64,000 nt of DNA from Oopsacas minuta. Taxonomy: Eukaryota > Porifera > Hexactinellida > Lyssacinosida > Leucopsacidae. The notes under the pieces are model-generated. The model was given only the letters and a program-made list of their open reading frames with translations. It was not told the origin of the DNA and made no database searches. A program made the translations under genes and the position numbers. This document shows positions 12,082 to 21,395 of this stretch, piece by piece (position 1 is the stretch's first letter; the number at the start of each line of letters is the position of its first letter). The DNA lies in assembly GCA_024704765.1 (NCBI GenBank), contig JAKMXF010000009.1, positions 45,803-109,802 of the forward strand. Reading direction: 5' to 3'.

Positions 12082-13459
12082 ATGTCAGATTCAGATTCTA
12101 CAACATCCTCCCTCAATCTTCTCTCATCCTCAGCACCCCTTGTACCTACATCACACCTATTTAACCCTCTCTGCTTCCTGTCTCCATCTGACAGTACATA
12201 CAAACACGGTATAGATGCATTACGTATAACATACAATCTAGCTATATCACTACACACAGACATTGATACACGATTATCTCAGCTATATACTGAAGGGTTT
12301 GATCAGGAACAGATCTGGCAACAGCTGGAGCTTTGGAATGTACCCACCTGTCAGAACCTATCAGCTAGTGTACAGCAGCTACCTACAGCTGATATAAATA
12401 TTCTACCAGTTAATGGTGAGATTACTTCCGTAGCTTCTAGTCCGAACCATAGTCCAGTAATTGATAATGGAACTGCTGATGGTTTGAAGTATAAAGATTT
12501 TTTTCAAGAAAAATCCCCACAAAAACCTGATACTACAACTCAATCTAACTACTCACGTGTTAAAGGAAAGATACAGGCTCGTATTGAAGAGTTAGAAAGA
12601 GAGAACATGGCAGAGAAGGACTAGAAAATGTCAGGAGAGGTTCGTTCTAAGTCTAGACCGGATAACAGTTTGTTAGAGGGCTACATGGACCATCAGGCTT
12701 ATCCATCTACAGCTCTAATTAGTCATGAAGACACAGAGTTATTGGAAGATATGATATGTCGCAGAACTAGAAAGGAGCTATGGGATGATCCTGTCAGGCG
12801 TGAAAAACCGCAGGAGAAGCGATATAAGTATTCAGTACCTAAACAAATTGAAACACAGAAAAGTCAATTGGGATTAGCTGAAGTTTATGAACAGGAATTT
12901 ATGAAGAAAACTGACCCAGGATCTACAGCCTTACGCACAGAAGAGCAGGTTATTGAAGATGAAATTAAAAATATGATGAAAGAAGTATTCACTAAACTAG
13001 ATGCTCTATCTAACTTTAGATATACACCAAAACCATTCAAATATGAACCTATCGTTATAACTAATGTACCTGCTATACGTGTTGAAGAGGTGTTACCTTC
13101 CGTGAGTAGTGCATCTACTAGATTAGCCCCTGAGGAGATTTCTACTCCATCAAGCCAGGTTATATCACATATAGAACGTACAAGTGAAGATAAGAGAAAG
13201 TACAGAAGGCATAAGAAGCATGCTATGTCTCGTAAAATGGTACTACGTGCTCAGAAGCTAGTTAACAAGACTAATCCTGGCTTAGGGAATTCATACAGTA
13301 AGAGGAAATTAATACAAGTTTTGTCTGATGCAAAACATATGCAGGGACAACGGGAACAGCTGATACATGATGAGAGCTATGAAGAGAGATAAGAGTTTTA
13401 AGAGTTCTAAATCATTCTTTTCTAAGTTAGAAGCACAAACTAAGAAGCTCCAAATTTAA
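12082..13459 (+). pseudogene. MPHOSPH10: MPP10 / MPHOSPH10 homologue (U3 snoRNP), interrupted by TAG and a frameshift
   Basis: MPP10 is a scaffold of the U3 snoRNP/SSU processome needed for 18S rRNA maturation in the nucleolus. Family blocks are seen in order: EQIWQQLELWNVP (N-terminal), KYKDFF (middle), the helix RIEELERENMAEK, ELWDDPVRREKPQE, LAEVYEQEFMKK, LDALSNFRYTPKP, ITNVPAIRVEEV, LAPEEI and the basic C-terminal region. An in-frame TAG (12622-12624, codon 181) sits where vertebrate MPP10 has a conserved Trp, so a single TGG-to-TAG change explains it. The frame ends at 13392, but a +1 shift at about 13390 restores the final conserved block (KSSKSFFSKLEAQ) to a stop at 13459. The acidic middle region is far shorter than in vertebrates, and there are no introns. 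It is either a recent pseudogene or retrocopy, or a real gene with sequence errors or readthrough. Confidence 0.8.
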
Positions 13460-13877
13460 CCATTTTCCAAGTGCTTCCCAGGATGATTTGTGACAGAGTT
13501 ACACATATTAATAGTTTAACTTTCTTCACTTAATTTTAGCCTACATTGGTAGTGATAGCGAGAACTTTTGCCATTTTCTATTGAAAATAGTCTCATTGTT
13601 TAGTTGATAATTTTAATTATTTCCACTGCTTATACTCTGACTTCGATAATTTCAAGTGTTTCCCCTTACTTTGGGACAATCATCACACTTATTCCGTCAA
13701 TAATATCTCCTGCCATTATTTAACCATTCAATAATCTAATTTCCTAACCAATGAATCTAAATTAACTCTTAACTGTTGTATTCCCAATCCAATCGACACC
13801 TGATTAATCTTACTGATTCCATTCTAATTAACAATACTATTATCATAATTATAAAGAGTGTCAAAAGAGGGGATTGC
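13460..13877. other. 3' flank of MPP10-like gene, host side of transposon insertion
   Basis: AT-rich non-coding sequence. Its last bases, CAAAAGAGGGGATTG (about 13863-13877), are the left flank of the RAG1-like element. They match the sequence (complement of about 17446-17465) that adjoins the unoccupied paralogous site. Confidence 0.55.
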
Positions 13878-16800
13878 CACAGTGGCACGAAATGGCTAAA
13901 ACCTGGAAGTAGGTATTAGGGCACTAGATAACGTATTAAACTATATTATTGACATATGGGGAATCGTACCCAAGCAATCGATTGACGTAACTAGATTTTT
14001 TCTAAGTCTTTGGGTGTGAAAGTAATGACGTCATTGTCACATTCAAAAATATTTTGATTTTTTTATCGATTTTAATAAGCCAATTTGTGAGCTATATGTT
14101 CAGAAATTGAATGCTTTATGTTTTGATATTATTAACACTAATGTACATTTTTATCAACTTATGAAACCATATTTCTTCTTAAAATAACCTACCGTTCATT
14201 GAACTACAAACTATAACGTATTTATAATTAGAGAATTCACGAAAATATCTTGACAGCTCTCTAACTCAGATAGATCTGGCTTCGAATCGTTTTTGGTAGT
14301 ATTACGAAAGGATGCTAAAATTAGATCACTTTGAGAGATAAGCCTGACGAACACATCTTTAACGTTGTCCTCAAAGCTAAATTTTCTTGAGAGTCTCTCA
14401 CGGTATCACCTGACTAATCTATTACAAGATTCAAGGCCTTCTTCAGACAAATCTTCTAAGCCAAACCCATCGTTGTGATCTGCAATTATTTGTGGTGCAT
14501 GGGCTAAAAGTTTATGTAAAGTAGGGGTTACATGTGCCCATAAAAATTGGTTAAAATGGATTCGTAAGTCTCTCGGGATACATTATCAAGGCCTTCAGTA
14601 TCCACTTTCCTGTTGCTATTATACAATCTCAGGATAGCACTCAAATTATTAAAGATTGTAGTGACAACTTGATGTGTCTCTTGAGGAACAACCGTCAATA
14701 CCCAATAGAGAAAATCTTGCACAGTATCATCGCTACGTGTGAAGCATCTCCGAACAACATTTCCGGTTGTGGTGGTTCCTCCTTGGACTGATGGTGTGTC
14801 AATTGATATACTAAGTTTTTCTTCAATAAGGCTAGTAATAAATTTCTTGGTACCAAGAATTATTGGCGAAGTTGGTGACCATTTTTGAATAGCACCACAC
14901 TGTAAATGGCAAATCAATAATAGGAACCAATTAAATGTTCTCAAATATGCATGTAGAGGGGAAGCTGATATGATATCTTTTTCTGAGATCGGTTTGTGTG
15001 TTAAATTGAATCTTTGATTTGTTGGCAAAGATAAAATTCTTCCTCATCAACCACATCAAATACATCACGTGCATCACGGATAGTCCTATTTATGGGAAAG
15101 CCATTTTGAACTATGCTAATATCGTGTATCTGTTGGAACGTTGCAGTACACATTTGACAATTAGCACCGCTTAAGATTTTTGCCATCTTTGTATCGGAAT
15201 GAGATCTCATGATCATGACCTCTGCATTGCCATTGTGTAAACACAAACCACTCTCTTCAATAGTTGAAGTTTCATTATTTATTAATGAGTCCATCAAAAA
15301 CTTGACACTCTCTTCATTTTCTGGAAGGGCTAAGAGGGCAACTGGTCGAGTGCAAAATGGCGAATTTGGATGATGAGGTTTCCATAGGATATGATCATTT
15401 GTATTTGTGATTGCGTTAACCTTGAAACCAAATAAAATGAAGGTTTTAGTCGAGAGGTCAGGGTTAGATATAGTTTGCTGGTAAACTCGATGACACCCAG
15501 ATCCATCTAAGCCATCGGATACTCGAACTTTCAGCGGATAGACAAGGTTATCAGGACTTAAGTTAAATACAATTCGTTCAACTGTATGGGTGAGTAGTCT
15601 GGTGTAAGAAATACCTACTCCACATGGAAATTCTCTATGAATTATACGCACCTCATCCAGCAAATTAATTTGAGCCCGATGTTTAGCTACACTATTGTAG
15701 CCTGGTAACTTGACATCTTCAGATAGTAACGTACGCCGAAGTTCTAAATACTTTGTTTTACCGATCTCAAGCGAATCGAAAAGAAAGGCAGATTTATCAA
15801 GTGATAATTGTGGATAGATAGGAGATGAGTTTCCCTTCTCGAGTATCTCTTTACAAACATTAGCACTATTCATGTCCTGCTCCTCATTGCAACAAAGTAG
15901 TAAGAGATAAGTTGCAAGAGTCTTTGGAGATACATGCTCGTTTTCAGCGACTGATTCGAGGTGAGACTTAAGAGAAGAGTTCCGATTTCTCAAACTTTTG
16001 TCGTTAAGTCAGTGGGCGATTTCTTTTTTGAAAGATTAAAGTCTTCTTCAAAGTTAATGGTTAATGAAGAAGAGGCACTTAACCTAGGATTCTTTGGCAG
16101 AGGACAGAAGCACATGGAATTCCAAGTATCAAGGTCCGAATATTTATGAAAAGAGGCTCTCTCTTTTTGAATATCATTGAACTTCAGACGAAAGAAATTT
16201 TGCTGATCTCGATCAAAACCATGAGTTGAAATAAATTGGTCTGCGATTGAACGAGTGCTAAGTAATTTATGCTCACAATAAAACTGAAAAGCTTGAAGGT
16301 TGTTCATTTCCTAGATAATTACTATATTATTTATTAACAATATTGTAAATACAGGGCAAAAAGTAAGATTATATATATATGCATGTTTGTTTTATAAGCT
16401 TATAAAATACATTCTGAAATTTAAGAATTAAGGAACTTTTGACGAAACTTTTTCTCACAGTAGAAGAGTGTTGATTTTTTTAATGGAATCTTTGTAAAAA
16501 TACGTGATGAGAACATTTATTTATATTAATTACAAGCTGAATTTTGTGAACACAAGCATAAATTGTAAATAACTTTACGTTTTGATTATATCCCTAAGCA
16601 ACCATAATATTTATATAAATTTTGAAAAGAGAATTTTTAGAAATATTAGATAAATTCAAAAGTTCATGTGATTGAAACTATTTTTGCGCGAATTTTCGGG
16701 AACCTGTAAATTGTTGTATTGTATAGAGAATTAAAAATGCTATATTATAAAACTCAGGAGACAACTTGACAGAACGCGACAGATGAAGTTATGAAACTTC

Positions 16801-17170
16801 GAAGTTGAGTGACGACAGAATATCCAACAGAAAAATTTATCAAAATATTTGGGCTATTTTAAGGATTTATTTGAACTCCGCTTATATAATCACTATGATA
16901 AGAGAGTAGTCGAAAATGCAATGAAATGAAGTCTTTGGAATGTATTAGTTGCTTAGATACTGGAATTTAAGTTCATTGATATAAATGAATATCTGTGGTT
17001 TTCAAGCATAATTTCTGAGCAAGAAATTGTAATGCTTATATACATTCCAGTCGGATCATAACAATTTTAGACATTTCAAGTAATCGGATATTTCTCTTTC
17101 CAATGAACTTTAAATGGTTACTAATATCGGATTGAAATTTTGACCAATTTCCAGGGGGTGTGCCACTATG
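13878..17170 (-). mobile_element. RAG1-like (RAG/Transib superfamily) transposon, 3.3 kb, decayed
   Basis: Left terminus CACAGTGGCAC (13878-13888) and right terminus GTGCCACTATG (17160-17170) are inverted repeats matching in 10 of 11 bases. The outer seven, CACAGTG, equal the RSS heptamer and the CACWGTG ends of Transib elements. The flanks GATTG (left, followed by one extra C) and AATTG (right) are a near-perfect 5-bp target duplication. Joining the flanks (CAAAAGAGGG + RATTG + TTATTAATTCG and onward) recreates a sequence present uninterrupted at 17401-17465 on the opposite strand, so the boundaries are supported by an empty site. The interior holds a broken RAG1-like transposase (14211-16307) with about 330 bp and 860 bp of non-coding DNA at the ends. 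No RAG2-like Kelch gene is seen inside. Confidence 0.8.
14211..16307 (-). pseudogene. RAG1-like transposase pseudogene
   Basis: The coding trace spans about 690 codons in four frames. 15990-16307: N-terminal piece. 15001-15993: LELRRTLLSEDVKLPGYNSV (pre-core), SDGLDGSGCH (15490-15520, equivalent of the RAG1 block with the first catalytic Asp), PNSPFCTRPVALLA, then CQMCTATFQ (zinc-binding Cys pair) and NGFPINRTI. 14528-15028: ASPLHAYLRTFNW, WSPTSP and GGTTTTGNVVRRCF, typical of invertebrate RAG1-like and Transib proteins. About 14211-14550: TPTLHKLLAHAPQII and LSEEGLESCNRLVR, equivalent of the RAG1 block with the catalytic Glu. Lesions: frameshifts near 16000, 15020 and 14547, and a TGA at 14408-14406. 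In my hand alignment the position of the second catalytic Asp is not Asp. I see no RING or RAG1-type zinc-dimerisation region upstream. Confidence 0.88.
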
Positions 17171-17450
17171 AATTGTTATTAATTCGATTAGCAGCGTTGC
17201 CTTAGAGAGACACTATTAGCCAGGATTTGTTAATGTAGAAGAATATCTAGTAATTAACCATATTTTCTATTTCAGAATTACTTGCTAGTAATTATTGACA
17301 GTTTAGAACCCAACCCTAGAAGTTACTAATGTAAATAATGTTTCTATACATTTTTAACATTCTGGTCTGAGTATATGAATCCACATTCTGCAAAGGGAAA
17401 TGTCTCGCTAATAGTGTCTCTCTAAGGTAACGCTCCTAATCGAATGAATA
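17171..17450. repeat. 50-bp inverted repeat around 180 bp (MULE 3' end and the transposon's target)
   Basis: Positions 17171-17220 and the complement of 17401-17450 match in 47 of 50 bases (for example CCTTAGAGAGACACTATTAG). The right arm is the last coding segment of the MULE-type remnant. The left arm is an inverted copy that was split by the RAG1-like insertion, and the lost left part sits at 13863-13877. The 180 bp between the arms is AT-rich and non-coding. Confidence 0.75.
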
Positions 17451-18581
17451 ACAATTCCCTCTTTTGGGCCTGCCTGGCTTTTCTTCACTGATTTTACGAA
17501 AGTAGTTACATTTGGGTGAGCGTCCATTTTCTTATTCAATAATTCATAAGCGATAACATGAGAACATGCTTTGTAGTGCATATATCTGGGACAAGTGCAG
17601 GAATACTGAACTTTATATCTACAAGATTCATCTAAGGATTCTGTAATGACATAGAAACCTTCTCTTTCTAAAATAAAGGAGTCAAGATCGGTATATTGAT
17701 CCACATGTAGAGACGCAAATTTATATTTCAAAAAATAAGTCGGTAATTTCGTGTATATATTCTTCCAAAGAAAAGTATAAAAGTTGTAACCTTCTACATA
17801 GGATGACAAATTGCTTTCGAGAGGAAACAGGAGCACTATAGGAATAAAGTAAAAAAGACTCGATTAATAATATGTTTTGAATATGAAAGAGTAAAAGGGT
17901 TTGTCAAGTTATTAGGTAGCTGATATTTGGAAATATAAAGTATGGATAATACCTTGAAAAGATCTTTTGTTGTAAACTATCCAATCTCCAAATTACTTCA
18001 TCCACTTCCTGTTGTTGCGCTGTAACTTCCGTCCAGCTAGTCTGGATTTGGTGAACATCCATATTATGCATATTCTGCTGGTGAGTGTAGTACATTGCCT
18101 TTTCTAGCAAGTATCAATACTTGCTTTTTGAATGATATAACCTTTCCATAAGTATATCCTATAGAATGTTAAAATAGTCAAGAGAAGCAATGAATCAATT
18201 TCGTAGTTAGTAGATTAAGGATTGAGTACACATTATAGATGTACTAACCTTTTCTGCGAGGAGTTGTGCCAATGATTCTTCTAAAGATAATCCTGGTAAA
18301 TCGTCTAATGGAAATGTTTCTGCTGGAAATATGCCATCAAACTCACTTGAAGCTAACATTTCAAATCCTCTAATACGGTTGAGGACATGCTTGGGAGGAT
18401 CACAATCTAGATCCAGTGGATGTGATGGAAGACTTCTCGACTCCAATTTGCTTTGTGATGAAATAATTTAATCGCTTCCTTCAGATACAATGTATCACCA
18501 TGCGTGGTTTGCATGAGTGTTCTCTTAAAGGTGTGGAAAAATTTTTCTTGAGAATTATTATCAGTAGGGATACCGGGACCT
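17408..18581 (-). pseudogene. MULE-type (Mutator-like) transposase remnant with SWIM zinc finger
   Basis: The pieces, in order along the minus strand, are 18407-18581 (PTDNNSQEKFFHTFKRTL, resembling the conserved block near the catalytic Glu of MULE transposases), 18207-18446, 17904-18110 and 17408-17836. The last contains a SWIM zinc finger (CTCPRYMHYKACSH: CxC..CxH), which binds DNA in MULE transposases and FAR1-type proteins. The N-terminal DNA-binding region and first catalytic Asp are missing. The fragment is truncated exactly at 18581, where the duplicated propeller segment begins. Short gaps between pieces may be introns or lesions. Confidence 0.7.
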
Positions 18582-19862
18582 TTGTATAATATTATATTTA
18601 TATGTGATTGGATATTGATTGACCTAAACAGATAATTGATTGAGTGAATAAATAAGTATATTTGGTTTCGCCAATCATTAATAAGGCGAGGTATAAATTG
18701 AACTATAACATGTGTCCGCACACTCCGATCTATCTCTAGGGCAAGGGTAGAATACTAACAAAGTCCTTATTGAGAGAAATTCTATCACAAACCAAAGTTA
18801 ATAATGTCAAAATATATATTAACAAATACAAATAAGATATATTTCTTCTCTTCATCGTTATAAATAATCTCTACTATAATTACAAAATACAGAAAATTAC
18901 ACAAACAGATCGTAATAATTCGAATCATCATCAACCTCTTCTTGATAAAGATGCGTATCTTTTGAAATTTCATTTTGCATTCTGTGATACTTTTCTAACA
19001 GATCGTCCAGGTTGTATACAGTAATATTATTCTCTCTATTTCCAAGATACAGCTTACGAGATGAAACATGTATAATGGAAGTTTTAGCACTCAATTTTGA
19101 GTGTATTGTATCGTATTTACCTATATCCATGACATATGATACATTACTGGAGTTATGAGGACAAAACTGACATATAGCTATCTTATTCCTATGACGACTT
19201 ATGTAAGGACAAATAACATAACCGTCGAACACAAAAACTTTACTAAAACTAAGGATCTTAATAGGTAATGGCTGAAGTACATCATCTCTTGTATTGTATA
19301 TGTACAGTGTTCCATCTTGACGGTATCTAATAATCATATTCATATCATCGTCTATTATACTAATAGCTTTAAGCCTTCTTCTAACAAAGTTTGTAACAAA
19401 TATTGTATCCAGTTTGAGCATCCCTTCCTTCCCGAATGAATATCCTGAATGAAAGGTTAGAATGTAGAAAATGTTGTACTTCTCAGAGGAAATACAATCT
19501 ATTATTCTATGATTCAGTGGGGTGGGGAATTTAGTTATAACTACACCATCTGTAGTGATGAGGTATATGCTGGCTGAAGGCATAGCATTACAAATTACCA
19601 AAACATTCTCTGGCATCGGACAAAATTTACCAATTATAAACTGAGGAATGTTAATTTTGATAGAGTAGAGATAGTTTCCTCGTAAATCAAAGGCTAGAAT
19701 TGACTTTATCTGAGGATATCCTATATAAACAGTATCATGCAGTTGTGATATTGTCATGTGACTGTAGTACAACGTTTTTGGAGCTGAGTTGTCACAGGAA
19801 AAGGAAAAGGCAGGTTTAATTCCCAACACATTTTCCATTTTGATAGACTGTATCTATGAAAT
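18581..19862 (-). repeat. 1.3-kb segment repeated in inverted orientation at 46910-48202
   Basis: This block, read on the minus strand, matches 46910-48202 on the plus strand over its whole length, including the complete 313-aa propeller gene and about 315 bp of 3' sequence. The match begins about 24 bp upstream of the start codon (TTTCATAGATAC) and stops abruptly at ATTATACAAA, where MULE-derived sequence begins here and unrelated sequence begins at the other copy. The main length difference is a small insertion near 47988 in the plus copy. Confidence 0.9.
18897..19838 (-). CDS. Intact 313-aa propeller-like protein, copy 1
   Basis: The single-exon frame starts at ATG 19838 (context TATCAAAATGG). 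The sequence has repeated beta-rich stretches (DTVYIGYPQIKSILAFDL, DGTLYIYNTR, RKLYLGNRENNITVYNLDD) that resemble propeller blades. It ends in an acidic tail (EEVDDDSNYYDLFV) after a short predicted helix. No signal peptide, membrane segment or known enzymatic motif is visible. It differs from the 46936-47877 copy at about 9 of 313 residues (about 97% identity), and both frames are uninterrupted, so either duplication is recent or both are under selection. It shares its general style with the 283-aa protein at 8321-9172. Function unknown. Confidence 0.72.
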   Translation of the reverse strand: MENVLGIKPAFSFSCDNSAPKTLYYSHMTISQLHDTVYIGYPQIKSILAFDLRGNYLYSIKINIPQFIIGKFCPMPENVLVICNAMPSASIYLITTDGVVITKFPTPLNHRIIDCISSEKYNIFYILTFHSGYSFGKEGMLKLDTIFVTNFVRRRLKAISIIDDDMNMIIRYRQDGTLYIYNTRDDVLQPLPIKILSFSKVFVFDGYVICPYISRHRNKIAICQFCPHNSSNVSYVMDIGKYDTIHSKLSAKTSIIHVSSRKLYLGNRENNITVYNLDDLLEKYHRMQNEISKDTHLYQEEVDDDSNYYDLFV

Positions 19863-19899
19863 GACAGACAAACAGACAACAATTGCAATTTAATAATAT

Positions 19900-20284
19900 A
19901 GATTTTCATCTATATTATTAAATCCCAATTGTTGTCTGTTTGTTTGTCCGTTATCAAGGAAAGGATTTATCGTATGCAATATTGAAATCGTCGCATAACT
20001 ATGTATTTATCGTGTTTATCAAAGTAGTAATAAGAATTCAATAAACTTCACTAAATATATCGAACATGCTGAATCCGATTTTCACACTTTCGGATTAATC
20101 ATATGTAAATTTATTGTTGTTTTTATGAATGTAAAGTAAACAAATTAGAAATTTCAAAATATACATTACAGCCATGCTCTAAACGGCTACACAGGGGTGA
20201 CACAATACGCTGAGCCAGAATTTCGCATTTCAAGTTTCTCATATGTAAATTTATTGTTGTGTTTATAAATATAAAGTAAACAAA
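19900..20284. repeat. Dispersed repeat family R1 (copy at 20 kb)
   Basis: The stretch TTGTCTGTTTGTTTGTCCGT...AAGGAAAGGATTTAT and the following AT-rich unit (ATATCGAACATGCTGAATCC, ATGTAAATTTATTGTTGT, ATAAAGTAAACAAATT) recur at 29490-29860. Parts recur at 55360-55480, 59700-59960 and 60600-60950. A diagnostic core is a GGGTAATCGAGTA-like motif followed by a CTGAGTCCGAAT-like motif. It is non-coding and lies just downstream of the hAT remnant. Confidence 0.7.
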
Positions 20285-21352
20285 TTAGCCATTCAAATCT
20301 GCAATGGCATCATTAACTGCCAGTTCCAAGCGATGGTTCAAACAATGACATGTTATAATTTCGGAAAATCCTTCACAATTAGCTCCATAACTCCTGATTT
20401 TCGCCCAGTTAAGACGCAGACTCCATCAGAAGTGAAGACAATAAAATGTTTTTGCAAATAATCCATATCAAATGTATGCCTTTTCAAACAAGCAACTAAT
20501 GCGGAATGAATCTCTTTTGCACTCCCACCATTTGTCAACTCAACCAAGTCCAAGAACAGGAACTGAGGTTCCCCGGACGTTTCCAGTTGAGCATTCAAAT
20601 AGATTATAAGAGTTGAAATGTCGGATATTGTGCAAGATTCATCAATGAGGATGGAAATTTTCCCCTGGTTTTGTTTAATAGTCTTGCATATCGTAGAACG
20701 CATGTCATGGGCAATGTGATCAATTATTGCAGTTGCAGAGAATCTTGAGTGTAACCCAATCCCCATATCAATCTCATTTTGACTTTGCAAGTCAGCCAAG
20801 CCTTGATGATCTCCCAATGGTCTGTCATTCTTAGATATATAATAACATGTACTGAAAACTCTCTTCGTAGAATCCAAGTATTTGCTGTTCATAACATCTA
20901 CATAGGCAGGCATACTGTTTTTCTCCTGCTGGGTCATGATGTCTTTGGACTTCATATGTGCATCTGAATGCAAATGCTGGAATATCTTTTCCGTAGTGAT
21001 GTAAGCTTAGCCTTTTGTAAGCTTCCGTTATGCTTGACATTCGTTATTTGCCATTCCGGACTCAAGTAAACCCCCTGCGTTCGATGTGGACCTAAACCTT
21101 TAATAGATGCACAGAAATTGCACCCAAGTCTCCCTTCTTTGCACAATAGCCAAGGATGATCATGCATTTCACACGCCACATTTCATCTGTCCATACTTCT
21201 GGAATATCAGCCACCGTCGAAGGCGTTGAAATATAGGGTAACAAATCGTAGTCCATGTCGTTTGTTGTACTTTGTGTTTGTTGGTTGCTTTCTGAAATTG
21301 AAACATTATTTGAATTATTTAGGAATCCAATCATATTTGATTGGTTAAACAT
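20285..21352 (-). pseudogene. hAT-type transposase remnant, KIAA1586-like
   Basis: Several frames in sequence give an N-terminal piece (21092-21352), a short zinc-finger-like region (HPWLLCKEGRLGCNFC), and a long segment at 20353-20973 with ISILIDESCTISDIS, FLFLDLVEL, FIVFTSDGVCVLTGRKSGV. In another frame, CHCLNHRLELAVNDAI follows, ending at the stop 20287-20285. These blocks match the domesticated hAT-derived vertebrate KIAA1586-type proteins and related hAT elements. The C-terminal hAT dimerisation domain is absent. Frameshifts near 21130, 21000 and 20350 make it a pseudogene. Confidence 0.78.
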
Positions 21353-21395
21353 CTCTTAAAATAAGAAATAGCTAAAATGTATTATACATAATGTA

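Noticed and set aside
12622-12624. Reassigned TAG codon (alternative genetic code)
   Set aside because: SMC6, PNP, MYRF, VKOR and the NHL genes need no TAG readthrough, so a local lesion or error is simpler.
8321-19838. Propeller-like genes near the RAG1-like element as RAG2-like partners
   Set aside because: They lack Kelch double-Gly and Tyr...Trp signatures and any PHD finger, and both lie outside the transposon ends.
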